DNA from: Triparma columacea
Taxonomy: Eukaryota > Sar > Bolidophyceae > Parmales > Triparmaceae
Length of the DNA: 33,986 bases
Assembly (NCBI GenBank): GCA_030267965.1
Contig: BRYA01000575.1
Location: 1-33,986, forward strand
Direction: 5' to 3'
Shown: piece by piece, positions 1 through 9,056 of the stretch
How positions within the stretch are numbered: the stretch's first letter is position 1
How the letters are laid out: every line of letters begins with the position of its first letter
Program-made: the position numbers and the translations under genes
The notes under the pieces: model-generated
The model's input: the letters and a program-made list of their open reading frames with translations, nothing else
Databases searched by the model: none
What the model was told of the DNA's origin: nothing

Positions 1-3000
1 CTATTCTGTCCCCAGACAAAAAGCATTTGTATCCCCATTGATACCATCAAACTTGCCAAAGAAGCCTTAAAGAACCCATACTTCTTATCACTCCAAAACA
101 TGTACGTTACATACACATCAGTGAGCAAATCAAAGATAGATGTTACAGCACCAACAGTAACTCGAAAAGTCAAACCCCAAGGTGCAGTCTTCACTACACC
201 CTTCCCTATCTCCACAAACATGCCCTCCATCCATGGAAACTCCTCAAACAGCTCCCCTACAGCCCTGTTCTGCAATCTCCACATATCTACCCCAGCCTCA
301 AGCACCTTCCTGCTCTTCAAACAAGGCATCAAGTTGTTCCCAATCACCCTTGCCTCCTTCTCCTCCACACACTCAAGCTTGGTAGACACTGAGCTGTTGG
401 TGCTAAACTCACAAAGCCTTGCCCTCTTCAGCAAAGTGACAAACCAAGGGTACTTCTTCACAACCTCCCTCAGTGAAGCACTCTCTTTACACACCTCCTC
501 CACATGTCTCTCTCTGTCCTTCCTTGAGTGTGCTCCTCCAAGTTGTCCTCCATCCCAAACCAAATCAGCACCCAAGGCCTCGCCAACTTTCTTTGACATC
601 TCCAATAAAGGGACAAGGTAAATAAAGTAGCGTTGTGCCTCAGCAGCCTCGTCTAGGTGCCTCTCCAGAGTTGATCTTGTTGCCTCCACACTCACAGAGC
701 TACCAAGCTCTACCTTGGTGACAAATTCTACCTTGGTTACCTTCTCCCCCTTTTTTGTGAACTCAATTGCGACTTCTTCAGATGCCATTTGTGCAGTACT
801 TCTCTTAGTGTCACTCACAGCATAACTTCTCTTCATATTCTCATTTATTGGCTCCATTATAATCACAATCATATCTTCACCCATCTTGTGCAGCTTCATC
901 ACATTCCAGAACTCCCTATCTCTGTGAATTCCTCCATGTTTTGACTCCAACTTCTGCCTTCTCCTCACAACCACTTCCCATGCCCCCTTCTCCCACTCAA
1001 CAACCCTCTCAACGTCTCCTGTTGTTTCTTGGTTGACTCTGCTCTCAAAGTCCCAGAAGTAGGCAGCAGCTTCCTCCAAACCTGCTCTAACTGTCACTGT
1101 TGTCTTCCCCCATCCCTTTCCCTTCCTTTTTACCTTAATCCATGTATCTGACAGAGAGAATGCACCTTCAACCTTTTGTTTGCCTTCAAGCTCTAGGAAC
1201 TTGGTATCAAATATCTCAGTGGACATTTCTTTGATTTCACCTATTCCACTTATTATCTTGATCCTTGTTGAAGTATCAATCTCTTTGCTCTTATCAAACT
1301 TCTTCCTCAATTTAGAGACTCCAGAAAGAAAAGTTGGAGCGAGCTTGTTTGTGATAGAGGAGAAGAATACACCACCAAGATCTAACTTTGTTGTGAAAGT
1401 GACTAATGTTTGTGACACTTCTCCAATAGGGGCCAGTGGCTCAAATACATAAACTGTGTGTGCTTTCACTAAAACATTCCCAGTCTCCACTGGAAAGTCT
1501 TCATTGAGCTCCTTTGTGTCTGCAACATCAACGATAACTTTGCCATCATCTTGCTTGCACCAGGTAATTTTACTTCTTCCATCACGAGGAGTAAACCCAG
1601 GAATTCCTAGTTCTCTCGTTGTGATGTAGTTATATGAGTGCTCATTTAAATGGTTGATGTGATAGTCAGTTATGCCTTTCTCCTTTGCCCTCTTTTTAAA
1701 TGCTCTTGAGTCCAGAATGTACTCATGTGAAGCGCACTCCTCCACACTCGCATCAACCACAGTAGTGGCAAAACCAGTCCCACTGCTTGCCCCATCAACA
1801 TGAACTAGCTTCATCTTGACCCTCTCATCAGGACTCTTCAGATCATCAAAGTTCTCATCCTCCTTGCACTTTTCATAAAACTTCTTCCCCTTCCTGATTG
1901 CCTCTTTCTCCTCCTTGGTGTAATTCTGGGGCTCATTCTTGATGATGTTGGCAAGAGAGGCCAGTGCAGCTTCATCAACGTCTTCATCCCGCTTGAAGGA
2001 ATCCCTGAGAGCTGCTATTGTGCTTAGTACTCGTGGAGTAGATCTATCGACAATTTTGACTGGAATATGCCCCCCTGTGTCCATGTATTGAGTCAATGTA
2101 AGTTTACACTGGAGAACACCATCTTGGTTGTTAATGTTCTTGGCAGTGAGAAATCCACTTGTTGTTGCCCGCACAAGCTTTCCTAGATTTCCCCCATAGT
2201 CTACCTGCTCTTTAGCTGGGACAAACGCTATAGACATGATGCCATGTTGGTGTCCCTTTTGCCAAACATATCTCATCACAAATTCTCTTTTCTGAAAGGG
2301 GAACGGAGGTCTCATTACTACTGCAAATAGCTTCTCATTGATCCTTTCCCATACTTCCATCTTTACCTCAAGTCTTGCAGGCTCCCCTCTCTCTCTGCTC
2401 TTAAGCATCCTCTCCCTGCTGCAATACTCAAAGAACCAAGCAGCTGCTTCCTCGGCTGAGCAGTCGGCAACACACTCAGCTCTTCCAAAACCGAGTGTCT
2501 TTTCCCCTTTTTCCTGCTGCTTGTACTTGATCTCCATCTTCACTCCCTCATAAGGTGACTTGAGAGGCCCCCACCCTTCTTCATCCTCCCCACCAAAGAG
2601 CTTCTCCAACTCCTCAAACACCTTCTCCTGGTCCTCCTCCAACCCAACCCCCTCCCCCATCCTTTCCACCAAGGCCCCCCTGACCTCAGCATCAACCTTC
2701 TTCCCGTTCCTCTTGAATTTCTCCTGCAACCTGTTGGCCTCAACAAGCTGATTCTTTGCAAGGTAGTCAATAGCATTATCCATCAGTGTCTTATGAAGGC
2801 CTTTGAAATGCAGATCAACTGTCTGAATACGTGTCACCCTACAGACATTTGGGGCAATCTCATTGAAGAAGTAGACACCTGTAGTCTCTGCTAGCACAAA
2901 TCCTTCCTTACTGAGGTCCTTGAAGCCTCCTCCTGGGTACTCTGTCAGCGGCACAAAAGCCAACATGTATGATGTCCGGCCATTCTCAAGTTTGACCTCC

Positions 3001-4292
3001 TTCCACACAAACCAATTCTCAAATAGTCGATTGGTGGTGGCAGGGACCTTCACACCCAAATGAAAGTGCATGCTTCTACTACCCTCGAAATCATTCCTGA
3101 TAACCCTTTGTAAGTTCCCTTGATTTTTGAAGTGCTCTTCTGACCCTGCAAATGTGTCAAGCAGAAATTGCTCTGCCAAAACACCCTTCGCTGACTTGTC
3201 CACATTGACCCCAAAGGCTGCCCACACATTGTCCTCCTCTCTCCACAGGAACTTGTCAATGCCCTCCTTCAGTGTCCCCTTGACTCTTTTCCCCTTCGTG
3301 TGTAGTTTCTTCTCTAGGCTCCCAACCCTCTCCAACATTGCCCCCTCCTCACTTGTCAGAGGCGGTGCCGTTGGCATGAAGTCCACCACAAAGTGCATCT
3401 TCCTCCTCTCATCAATGACACCAGGCTGTCTAAACTGCTTCCTGGCCTCCTCCATGATACACTTTACTGCTGCATACGCAGCCTTGACATCTCCCTTCTC
3501 GACCCTGCCACTGTTAGGGTTACTGCCTACCCTAGACATCTCCCTTCTGACCCTGCCACTGTTAGGGTTACTGCCTTCTGTCCTGAATTTCACACTCATA
3601 AAGCTTTTTACTGTGCTGACATCAACTTCTGATTTCATCTCTGTTACCCTCTCCTCTGCCTTAAGAGTTCCCACCATGGTGACTGCAGTTTGTCCGAACT
3701 CAAAGTCAGTGAAGCTGAGCTCCCCCTTTATGACACCTTGCTTGACAGTCTTGGTATTTGTTAACGCTAGAATCTCGGCAAGCTTTGCAGTTGCCTCATC
3801 AGAAAGATCGTCCCCATCAAGGGGTACCAATTCCATAATGTTCGTTGATTTGTCCGGAGATACGACTTTGACGTTGAGGAGAAATTCGACAAACTTATTC
3901 CCGCTGCTGTAGTGCTGCCAGTAGACGAGTCTGTGAATGACTCCTTTCTTTTCGTCATACTCCTGAAGGGTCTTCCTTCGGAAGTTGCCCTGCTCGCAAT
4001 CGGTGAGGAGAAAGCCAATGATCTTGTCGCGCTTGTCATGGAAGACATCAGCGAGCTCCATAACTTTCACATCGACACCGGTAGAGTTGTCGATAAGGCC
4101 TTCAACGGCTCCTCGGTCATCCAGAAGCTTGACAAGTTTGACTTGTTCGGGGCCAAGAGCTGTGTAATCGATATCTACGGGACCGTGTATTGCGGAGGGT
4201 GTGGGATTGGGGCCTGAGGGGGGTTCGAAGGCATAGTTGGTCTCGCCGGCGTCATGCATGACTCCCGCATCTGCTTCAACCTCACCCTCCAT
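1..4292 (-). CDS. Tandem START-like multi-module protein with C-terminal membrane region, 3' end outside window
   Basis: One reading frame stays open from the ATG at 4292 to position 1 with no stop and no needed intron, giving at least 1430 residues; the protein continues beyond the left edge. At least three, perhaps five, START-like (helix-grip lipid-binding) modules are visible. One near residues 590-740 has an EEAAAWFFEY helix, the strand PFPFQKREFVMRYVW and a closing helix after GGHIPVKIVD. Another at about 790-960 ends in FFSSITNKLAPTFLSGVSKL. A third at about 990-1150 starts EEAAAYFWDF. An earlier one, about 310-530, contains FENWFVWKEV. The last visible residues (about 1380-1430) are a hydrophobic segment after the motif DLLTDVY, probably the first helix of a multi-pass domain. 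START domains bind lipids or sterols; a membrane lipid-sensing role is inference. An earlier in-frame ATG was not found nearby, so 4292 is the chosen start. A short internal duplication lies at 3486-3576. Confidence 0.78.
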   Translation of the reverse strand, partial: MEGEVEADAGVMHDAGETNYAFEPPSGPNPTPSAIHGPVDIDYTALGPEQVKLVKLLDDRGAVEGLIDNSTGVDVKVMELADVFHDKRDKIIGFLLTDCEQGNFRRKTLQEYDEKKGVIHRLVYWQHYSSGNKFVEFLLNVKVVSPDKSTNIMELVPLDGDDLSDEATAKLAEILALTNTKTVKQGVIKGELSFTDFEFGQTAVTMVGTLKAEERVTEMKSEVDVSTVKSFMSVKFRTEGSNPNSGRVRREMSRVGSNPNSGRVEKGDVKAAYAAVKCIMEEARKQFRQPGVIDERRKMHFVVDFMPTAPPLTSEEGAMLERVGSLEKKLHTKGKRVKGTLKEGIDKFLWREEDNVWAAFGVNVDKSAKGVLAEQFLLDTFAGSEEHFKNQGNLQRVIRNDFEGSRSMHFHLGVKVPATTNRLFENWFVWKEVKLENGRTSYMLAFVPLTEYPGGGFKDLSKEGFVLAETTGVYFFNEIAPNVCRVTRIQTVDLHFKGLHKTLMDNAIDYLAKNQLVEANRLQEKFKRNGKKVDAEVRGALVERMGEGVGLEEDQEKVFEELEKLFGGEDEEGWGPLKSPYEGVKMEIKYKQQEKGEKTLGFGRAECVADCSAEEAAAWFFEYCSRERMLKSRERGEPARLEVKMEVWERINEKLFAVVMRPPFPFQKREFVMRYVWQKGHQHGIMSIAFVPAKEQVDYGGNLGKLVRATTSGFLTAKNINNQDGVLQCKLTLTQYMDTGGHIPVKIVDRSTPRVLSTIAALRDSFKRDEDVDEAALASLANIIKNEPQNYTKEEKEAIRKGKKFYEKCKEDENFDDLKSPDERVKMKLVHVDGASSGTGFATTVVDASVEECASHEYILDSRAFKKRAKEKGITDYHINHLNEHSYNYITTRELGIPGFTPRDGRSKITWCKQDDGKVIVDVADTKELNEDFPVETGNVLVKAHTVYVFEPLAPIGEVSQTLVTFTTKLDLGGVFFSSITNKLAPTFLSGVSKLRKKFDKSKEIDTSTRIKIISGIGEIKEMSTEIFDTKFLELEGKQKVEGAFSLSDTWIKVKRKGKGWGKTTVTVRAGLEEAAAYFWDFESRVNQETTGDVERVVEWEKGAWEVVVRRRQKLESKHGGIHRDREFWNVMKLHKMGEDMIVIIMEPINENMKRSYAVSDTKRSTAQMASEEVAIEFTKKGEKVTKVEFVTKVELGSSVSVEATRSTLERHLDEAAEAQRYFIYLVPLLEMSKKVGEALGADLVWDGGQLGGAHSRKDRERHVEEVCKESASLREVVKKYPWFVTLLKRARLCEFSTNSSVSTKLECVEEKEARVIGNNLMPCLKSRKVLEAGVDMWRLQNRAVGELFEEFPWMEGMFVEIGKGVVKTAPWGLTFRVTVGAVTSIFDLLTDVYVTYMFWSDKKYGFFKASLASLMVSMGIQMLFVWGQN
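3486..3576. repeat. Short direct duplication inside the START-like gene
   Basis: About 42 bp at 3486-3527 recurs at 3535-3575, beginning GACATCTCCCTTCT and ending TTACTGCCT. The first copy carries one extra base, so the offset is 49 at one end and 48 at the other. In the protein this gives two copies of GSNPNSGRV followed by different residues, because the one-base difference shifts the frame inside the unit while the overall frame is kept. Confidence 0.8.
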
Positions 4293-5092
4293 GACGATCT
4301 TGATTGGGTGCTGAAAATCATGCGTTCGCGATCGATGTGCGTAAAAAAGGTGGCGGAGCGGCGTTTTTTGGTGTGAGTGAAGGTATCGTAAGTTGGCATA
4401 TTCATATAGTGGTTCATTATTGCGCGTTTTTATCTTTTCCAAAATCACCCAATCTGTGAGAGAGTCCATCGCAAGTGCCCAACGCCAGTCCTCATCTGGA
4501 AGGCAAGTTGCAGGGTGGGGGCAGGCCTCATCATCACGATCAGGTCCATAGAACCCCTCAATATACCGCTCCGATCCTGTAAAGCCTTTTCGTCCCTCTC
4601 TTCACATTCTTACCTTCCAAATGAGGACTAAATTGCTTGTGCTCACGACGTTGGCCGGGAGTGGTGTGAGCTAGGTATTATGCTTCAGTCAAATCTTAAA
4701 GCCGTCAAACTCTATTTTCTGAGTGTTGTGTAGTATTATCGAACTTCTTGTTGCAACAAATTCGACAATGCGATGTAAATGAGGTTAATGTATTCAGAAA
4801 TTGTTTTGAGGGTTTTGGAAAGCTAATAGTTCACACCTTGAACTTCGTCTATGCCTCCATGTCTTCGTGTTTCCAGTCCTAAGATCGACGTTTGTTCCCG
4901 GATTGCCATTGCAAGTACGCTATATCTTCCCAATAACAAAATTGTATCTAATGCTGCACCCTTCCTCCTTCCCAATCCCTCAAATTGACCCAAAGAGTCG
5001 CATGGACCCTATATAATCCACTCGCCCTTTGTACTGTCGCGTCTAAGCGATGCGACATGAAGAAGGCCCGTGTTCATACATAAATATTTGAC
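4293..5092. other. Intergenic region upstream of the START-like gene
   Basis: About 800 bp lie between the ATG of the START-like gene (4292) and the stop of the next minus-strand gene (5093). I see no convincing gene. The first roughly 150 bases are presumably the 5' UTR and promoter of the START-like gene. The stretch near 4990-5092 would be the 3' UTR of the neighbour. No RNA gene or repeat was recognised. Confidence 0.5.
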
Positions 5093-7504
5093 TCAGGAAT
5101 TAGTTAACCCCAAGTCAGTCGAATTTCTATTAAAATACCAGCACGACTCCCCATCTTTCTGCCTGTTCGCACAGTCATCATAGGTATCTCCGAAGCCCCA
5201 AGCCTTAAAGCTCATGTAGTAGTCGGTGCCGGTAGAGTAAAGGAGGAACGCAAACACGTAGCTCGTCGTTCCGGCAATCATCAAAAACCAAACCGTTTTG
5301 TAGCCAGCCTCGAAGGTGGCGTTGGCGATGTCGACGATGCCCAACCCGAAGGTTGTTTGGGAGATGAAGCCGACGATGAAGAGTACCGCCAGTTCCCCAA
5401 CGAAGTCCAGGCCCGCCATGATCAACGCTCTCACCAGATTCTTCCCACTGACTTGGTCTATCATGAAAAAATCTTCCTTGTGCGTGAGCCAGGCGCTCGT
5501 GTACCTGCAAGCGTGGGTGAGGGGGGAAGGGGGGGGGGGGGGGAGGGGGTTGGAAATTGCAGCCATCCTTGCACCTTGGCGTCGAAACGAATCCTGTCCC
5601 CCCAATTACGCACATGAGCATGACTCCAAGCGAGGTCACGAGCTCCACGACCTCCCTCAAGCAGAGCGAGATAAGAACGAGGGACTTCTCTCGCTTGCTC
5701 TTGGCGAACTTTAGGATGTAGACTATGGTGCCGATGTTCCCCATGAGGTCAGTGATGGGAGGTAACGCCAGCGTGATAGTGAGGTCGGCGCTGGCGCCGA
5801 GGATGGCGGCCTGCGTCTCGAACAGGAGGTCAAAGGCGAACCCAGTCAAGATGCAAACGAAGTCGTTGATGACGCCAATGCTCACATACTCGAGCATGTT
5901 CACAAAGCTGATGCGCACGATGATTAATGCCGTGATCACGCCGAGCTGTGTGAGGCCTCTGTGTGTACGTGGGAGCTTGTCAGAAAGGCGTCCAGAGTAT
6001 ATTTAGGGGGGTTGTAGCGCCAGAGGTGATGATGAGAAAATTCGAATGTAGTGCGGCGCTCGCCGAAAATGGTACTCACTTGGTTTGGAGGTACAACGCA
6101 GTAGACATAGGCACAACGAAAGTCAAGGGCATAAAGAGAAAGAAGAAAATCTGCGTTGTGCGCATCATCTCTTTCTTGCCAATTACCCTCCCCTCGTCCA
6201 CTTTCCTCAGCATCCGCTTGGTGATCGGGATCATGGGGGGCAGGAACATGGGTCCCGTCATGAGGATCCAAGGCATTGGCCACGCAACCTTGTAGGCGCA
6301 CAAGGCTGCGAACGCCGATTGACAGAAGACGCAGACCACGGAGGCCCAGGCGAACACCTTGAGCAGGAACCATCGGCGAAAGGCTCCAGACTTTTTTTTC
6401 CTGTGAGTGTGACGAGTGCGGGGCAGAAGAGTGAGAGTTGAGTTGAGGTTGCGAAGGTTTGATTCATAGTTATGCAATAAATACGTACATAACATAGTGC
6501 CCGCCCATGAGGCTAAACACGTAGCAGCTGGCGCCATAACAACCCGGCGATATGATGGCCGGATAGTAGAGGAGCGACCACATGGCCCTGCTCTCTGTAC
6601 CATTGAGGGCGTTCCCTGTAGGTAGGAGGCCGAAGAGTATGGTGAGTAACGCATACGAGCCGGCGAGCGTGAGGAAGAGGGGCGCTCTGCCGGAGAAAGT
6701 TTTCGGAGACCCGAGGTGCGGGCCGAGGAAGGACATGAGCGCATCTGAGTCCTTGTCAAACACAAACTCAAGAGGGGTCCGGGGGAGCTTGATCCTCCCG
6801 AAGAGCTTCGGGTGCACCCGATGCTCAATCATCTCACGGGCCATGGCGGCAATGACCCGGCCGAGGAGCGGCTGGGACTCCATGAGCTCGCTGACAGATG
6901 GGTAGTACGCGGACCACTTATTGAGGGCCTCCTCAGCCGAGTCACTCACGTCAAGGGCCATCCTGAAGGAACGGCCGATCTGCATTGCCTGCGGATCGGT
7001 GAGATCCTTGAGGCTCGTATCGATCGTGGCCAGTCTGCCGACCTTGTCCACGACGACTCCTGCAAGCAGGGGAAGGATGATGGAGGGGCAGGTTGAGAGA
7101 AGTGGGCTCGCAGAGATTATGGGCGCTATGGGTGATGACGAGGAGAGTGTCGAGGCCGACCGCCCGATGGCAAGGCGGGAAATTTGGCTGTTTCGGCGAG
7201 CAAAGTTGTGACTTGGGCTCACTTTCGATGAACTTGAGGTGAGAGAATCGTCCAGGGGCGCTATGAGAGAGTTGGCAAGCGCTTTGCCCAGGGCCACACA
7301 CGCAAGTGTCTCCTCGTCAACGGCCTCGTGCGCAACGGCCTCGTGCGCAACGGTCTCGTGCGCAACAGCCTCGTTCGCCTCATGGTCAACAGCCTCCACA
7401 TCCACATCCTCGTCAACGGCCTCGTGCGCAACGGCCTCATGGTCAACGGCCTCCACATCCACATCGTCCCTGGGTACCGCTTGGGATGGAACAACTTGGG
7501 ACAT
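5093..7504 (-). CDS. Multi-pass membrane protein of unknown function, four exons
   Basis: Exons on the minus strand: 7504-6489, 6400-6080, 5958-5575 and 5504-5093, with three introns of 88, 121 and 70 nt (donors GTACGT, GTGAGT, GTGCAA). All junctions keep phase and yield 710 residues. Residues 1-65 are an acidic, histidine-containing repeat of about five residues (EAVAH/EAVDH). About eight hydrophobic segments follow: LTLAGSYALLTILFGLLPTG in exon 1; VFAWASVVCVFC and IFFFLFMPLTFVVP in exon 2; two long ones in exon 3; and LDFVGELAVLFIVGFI and VWFLMIAGTTSYVFAFLL in exon 4. I do not recognise the family. For exon 3 the acceptor at 5958 was chosen over one 13 nt downstream because only the former keeps the frame. 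The third intron has a run of C next to its acceptor. Confidence 0.75.
7310..7490 (-). repeat. Coding 15-bp minisatellite
   Basis: The start of exon 1 of the multi-pass membrane gene is built from imperfect 15-bp units, read on the plus strand as variants of GCCTCGTGCGCAACG. They encode EAV(A/D)H-type pentapeptides, and a larger unit containing DVDVEAVDHEA occurs twice. Such arrays usually vary in copy number between alleles. Confidence 0.75.
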
Positions 7505-7538
7505 GTGAGTGAGTCGGGAGGGGAGGAGGGGAAGGTTT

Positions 7539-7583
7539 CGACAGCTTCCGACTTAGGAACCCTTCCTAAGTCGGAAGCTGTCG
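7539..7583. repeat. Perfect 20-bp inverted repeat (hairpin)
   Basis: The left arm 7539-7558 (CGACAGCTTCCGACTTAGGA) is exactly complementary to 7564-7583, with a 5-base loop. It lies 35 bp upstream of the ATG of the multi-pass membrane gene, so it could be in its promoter or 5' UTR. The right arm is also the start of the first 62-bp tandem unit. Whether it acts as a cruciform, a protein site or a remnant of a small mobile element cannot be told from sequence. Confidence 0.85.
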
Positions 7584-7687
7584 GACCCCCCCCCCCTTTA
7601 CTTCCGAAATTGGGCTAGCCTTTGTTCCTAAGTCGGAAGCTGTCGGACCCCCCCCACCTTTACTTCCGAAATTGGGCTAGCCTTTGT
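7564..7687. repeat. 62-bp tandem duplication
   Basis: Unit 1 (7564-7625) and unit 2 (7626-7687) both begin TCCTAAGTCGGAAGCTGTCG, pass through a run of C and end TTGGGCTAGCCTTTGTT. They differ mainly in the C-run, where unit 2 has an A. The array sits in the roughly 400-bp divergent intergenic region between the membrane gene (ATG 7504) and the BART gene (ATG 7909). Confidence 0.85.
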
Positions 7688-7908
7688 TCCCGATGGCAAT
7701 GGCTATAATTTTGCCCTATAATTGGCGTGAAAAGTAAAAAAAAAAAGCTATATATGCGCAAATCCGGCGATCTGGTTGGTCCGAGCGGGTGCCTATTTGC
7801 CTTTGCTATAAATTGGCTGAAAACTTTTGACTATAGGCCCATGGGCTAATTCGACTTCCTACTCTGTGTCCCCAGACTTTCGGATTGTACCAAGTCAAAC
7901 TCATCCCT

Positions 7909-8797
7909 ATGCCAGCTGAATCCAAGTTCGACGGGGATTGCGACGTTGATGAGGCCCAGGCCAAGTCTGACGCCCAGTCAGCCCTTCTTAAACGTGCCAT
8001 GTAAGAAATGATTTTGAGTCTTCATCCTCGCCGGCAATGTATCTGGGGCCTGCTTCTGGCTCTTTGGGGGATGTCCAATAGCTCTTGTTCCCGTCATCGC
8101 ATTTCCATGTACAACATTGCCCGTTCTATGTTCGTCAAACTCACACTACCGTCTCTCACCCATTCCCAGGGCATACTGTTGGTCTGAAGCCTTTCTTGGC
8201 CAGTTCCGAAAATACTTCAAGGACAACGCTGGCGTGTTTGAGGAACACGCCAGGGAGCACATGAATCTCTCAAAGACTGAGGATGTAGTTGTCCCGACTG
8301 TTGAGCACGAACTATCGCATCATCAGTGTTTCACTGAATATCTGGAAATGTTTGATTCGTCCCTTGATGGATTTCTCGAGGAGGAGGGGAGTGATGGCCC
8401 CGAATTCTTCCAGCAGCTTGAGGAGTGTATGGAAAAGGTTAGTCGTAAGCGATGTCCATGTCGTTGGTGGTTGTAATGCCAATGGTGCTGGGAAGTCCTG
8501 CTCATCCCTTTTCCTACCACCCCCCTTACCCCCCTCATTCCCCCCACCTCCAACCCTCTCACACAGCCCGATATTACACCTGAAGAGAGTCTCTTCATCA
8601 AGTGCCTCCTTGCTAGCGCCGACTACGATTCCTTTTACTCTGTCATGGTGAAAGAGGCAAAGAACCTTATACTCATGAAAAATGCAGGGAAGATTTACGA
8701 AGGGCCAAACGTGGGAGGGGCCGGAGAAAGCAAGGGCGGAGAGCTAGAGGACGACGAGGATTTCGAGGAGATTGAAGCTAAGGATTCTAGGAAGTAG
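7909..8797 (+). CDS. BART-domain protein (ARL2BP/CFAP36-like)
   Basis: Exons 7909-8000, 8170-8437 and 8567-8797 join in frame to 196 residues; the introns are 169 and 129 nt, and the second has a C-rich 3' tract. Residues about 32-150 are a helical domain that matches the BART pattern: a first helix with F..FR.YF, an acidic middle ending in FTEYLEMFDSSLDGFLEEE, and FIKCLLASADYDSFYSVMV near the end. BART domains bind ARL2/ARL3-type GTPases in GTP form and occur in ciliary or mitochondrial adaptors. The last 40 residues are acidic and probably disordered (ELEDDEDFEEIE). The frame is open upstream of the ATG back to an AG at 7875, so a longer N-terminus from another exon cannot be excluded. The fold call is by pattern, not by search. 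Confidence 0.66.
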
Positions 8798-9056
8798 AAA
8801 GTGATTCAGAAGGTAGAAAGATGTTTTACGCGGTTTTTGATTTGATCCCACAAAATATAAAAAGCCGCATTGGTCGATTAACGAAAAGGTTTATTGTTTG
8901 TTTTTTTTGTTGCTTTAACCGGCAATACAATGGGTTGCCTTCAAAGGGCTAGGATATATATATATCCCCTGCCAAAAAATGTTAGTCCCCGAGAGGATTG
9001 CATTCTATACTCCAACTTGTTCACACACGCGATCACAAACGTTACATCCCCGTGCC
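8798..9056. other. Intergenic region between convergent genes
   Basis: This is the shared 3' flank of the BART gene (+) and the coiled-coil gene (-). It contains a 16-bp AT palindrome at 8952-8967 (GGATATATATATATCC) and otherwise nothing I can name. Confidence 0.5.

Noticed and set aside
100..4217. Plus-strand frames opposite the START-like gene (for example 100-621, 3127-3912, 3912-4217)
   Set aside because: The minus strand has one uninterrupted frame with START-like pattern over the whole stretch; the plus-strand products are low complexity or shadow sequence.
8952..8967. Palindrome GGATATATATATATCC
   Set aside because: A simple AT run between convergent genes; easily explained by low complexity.
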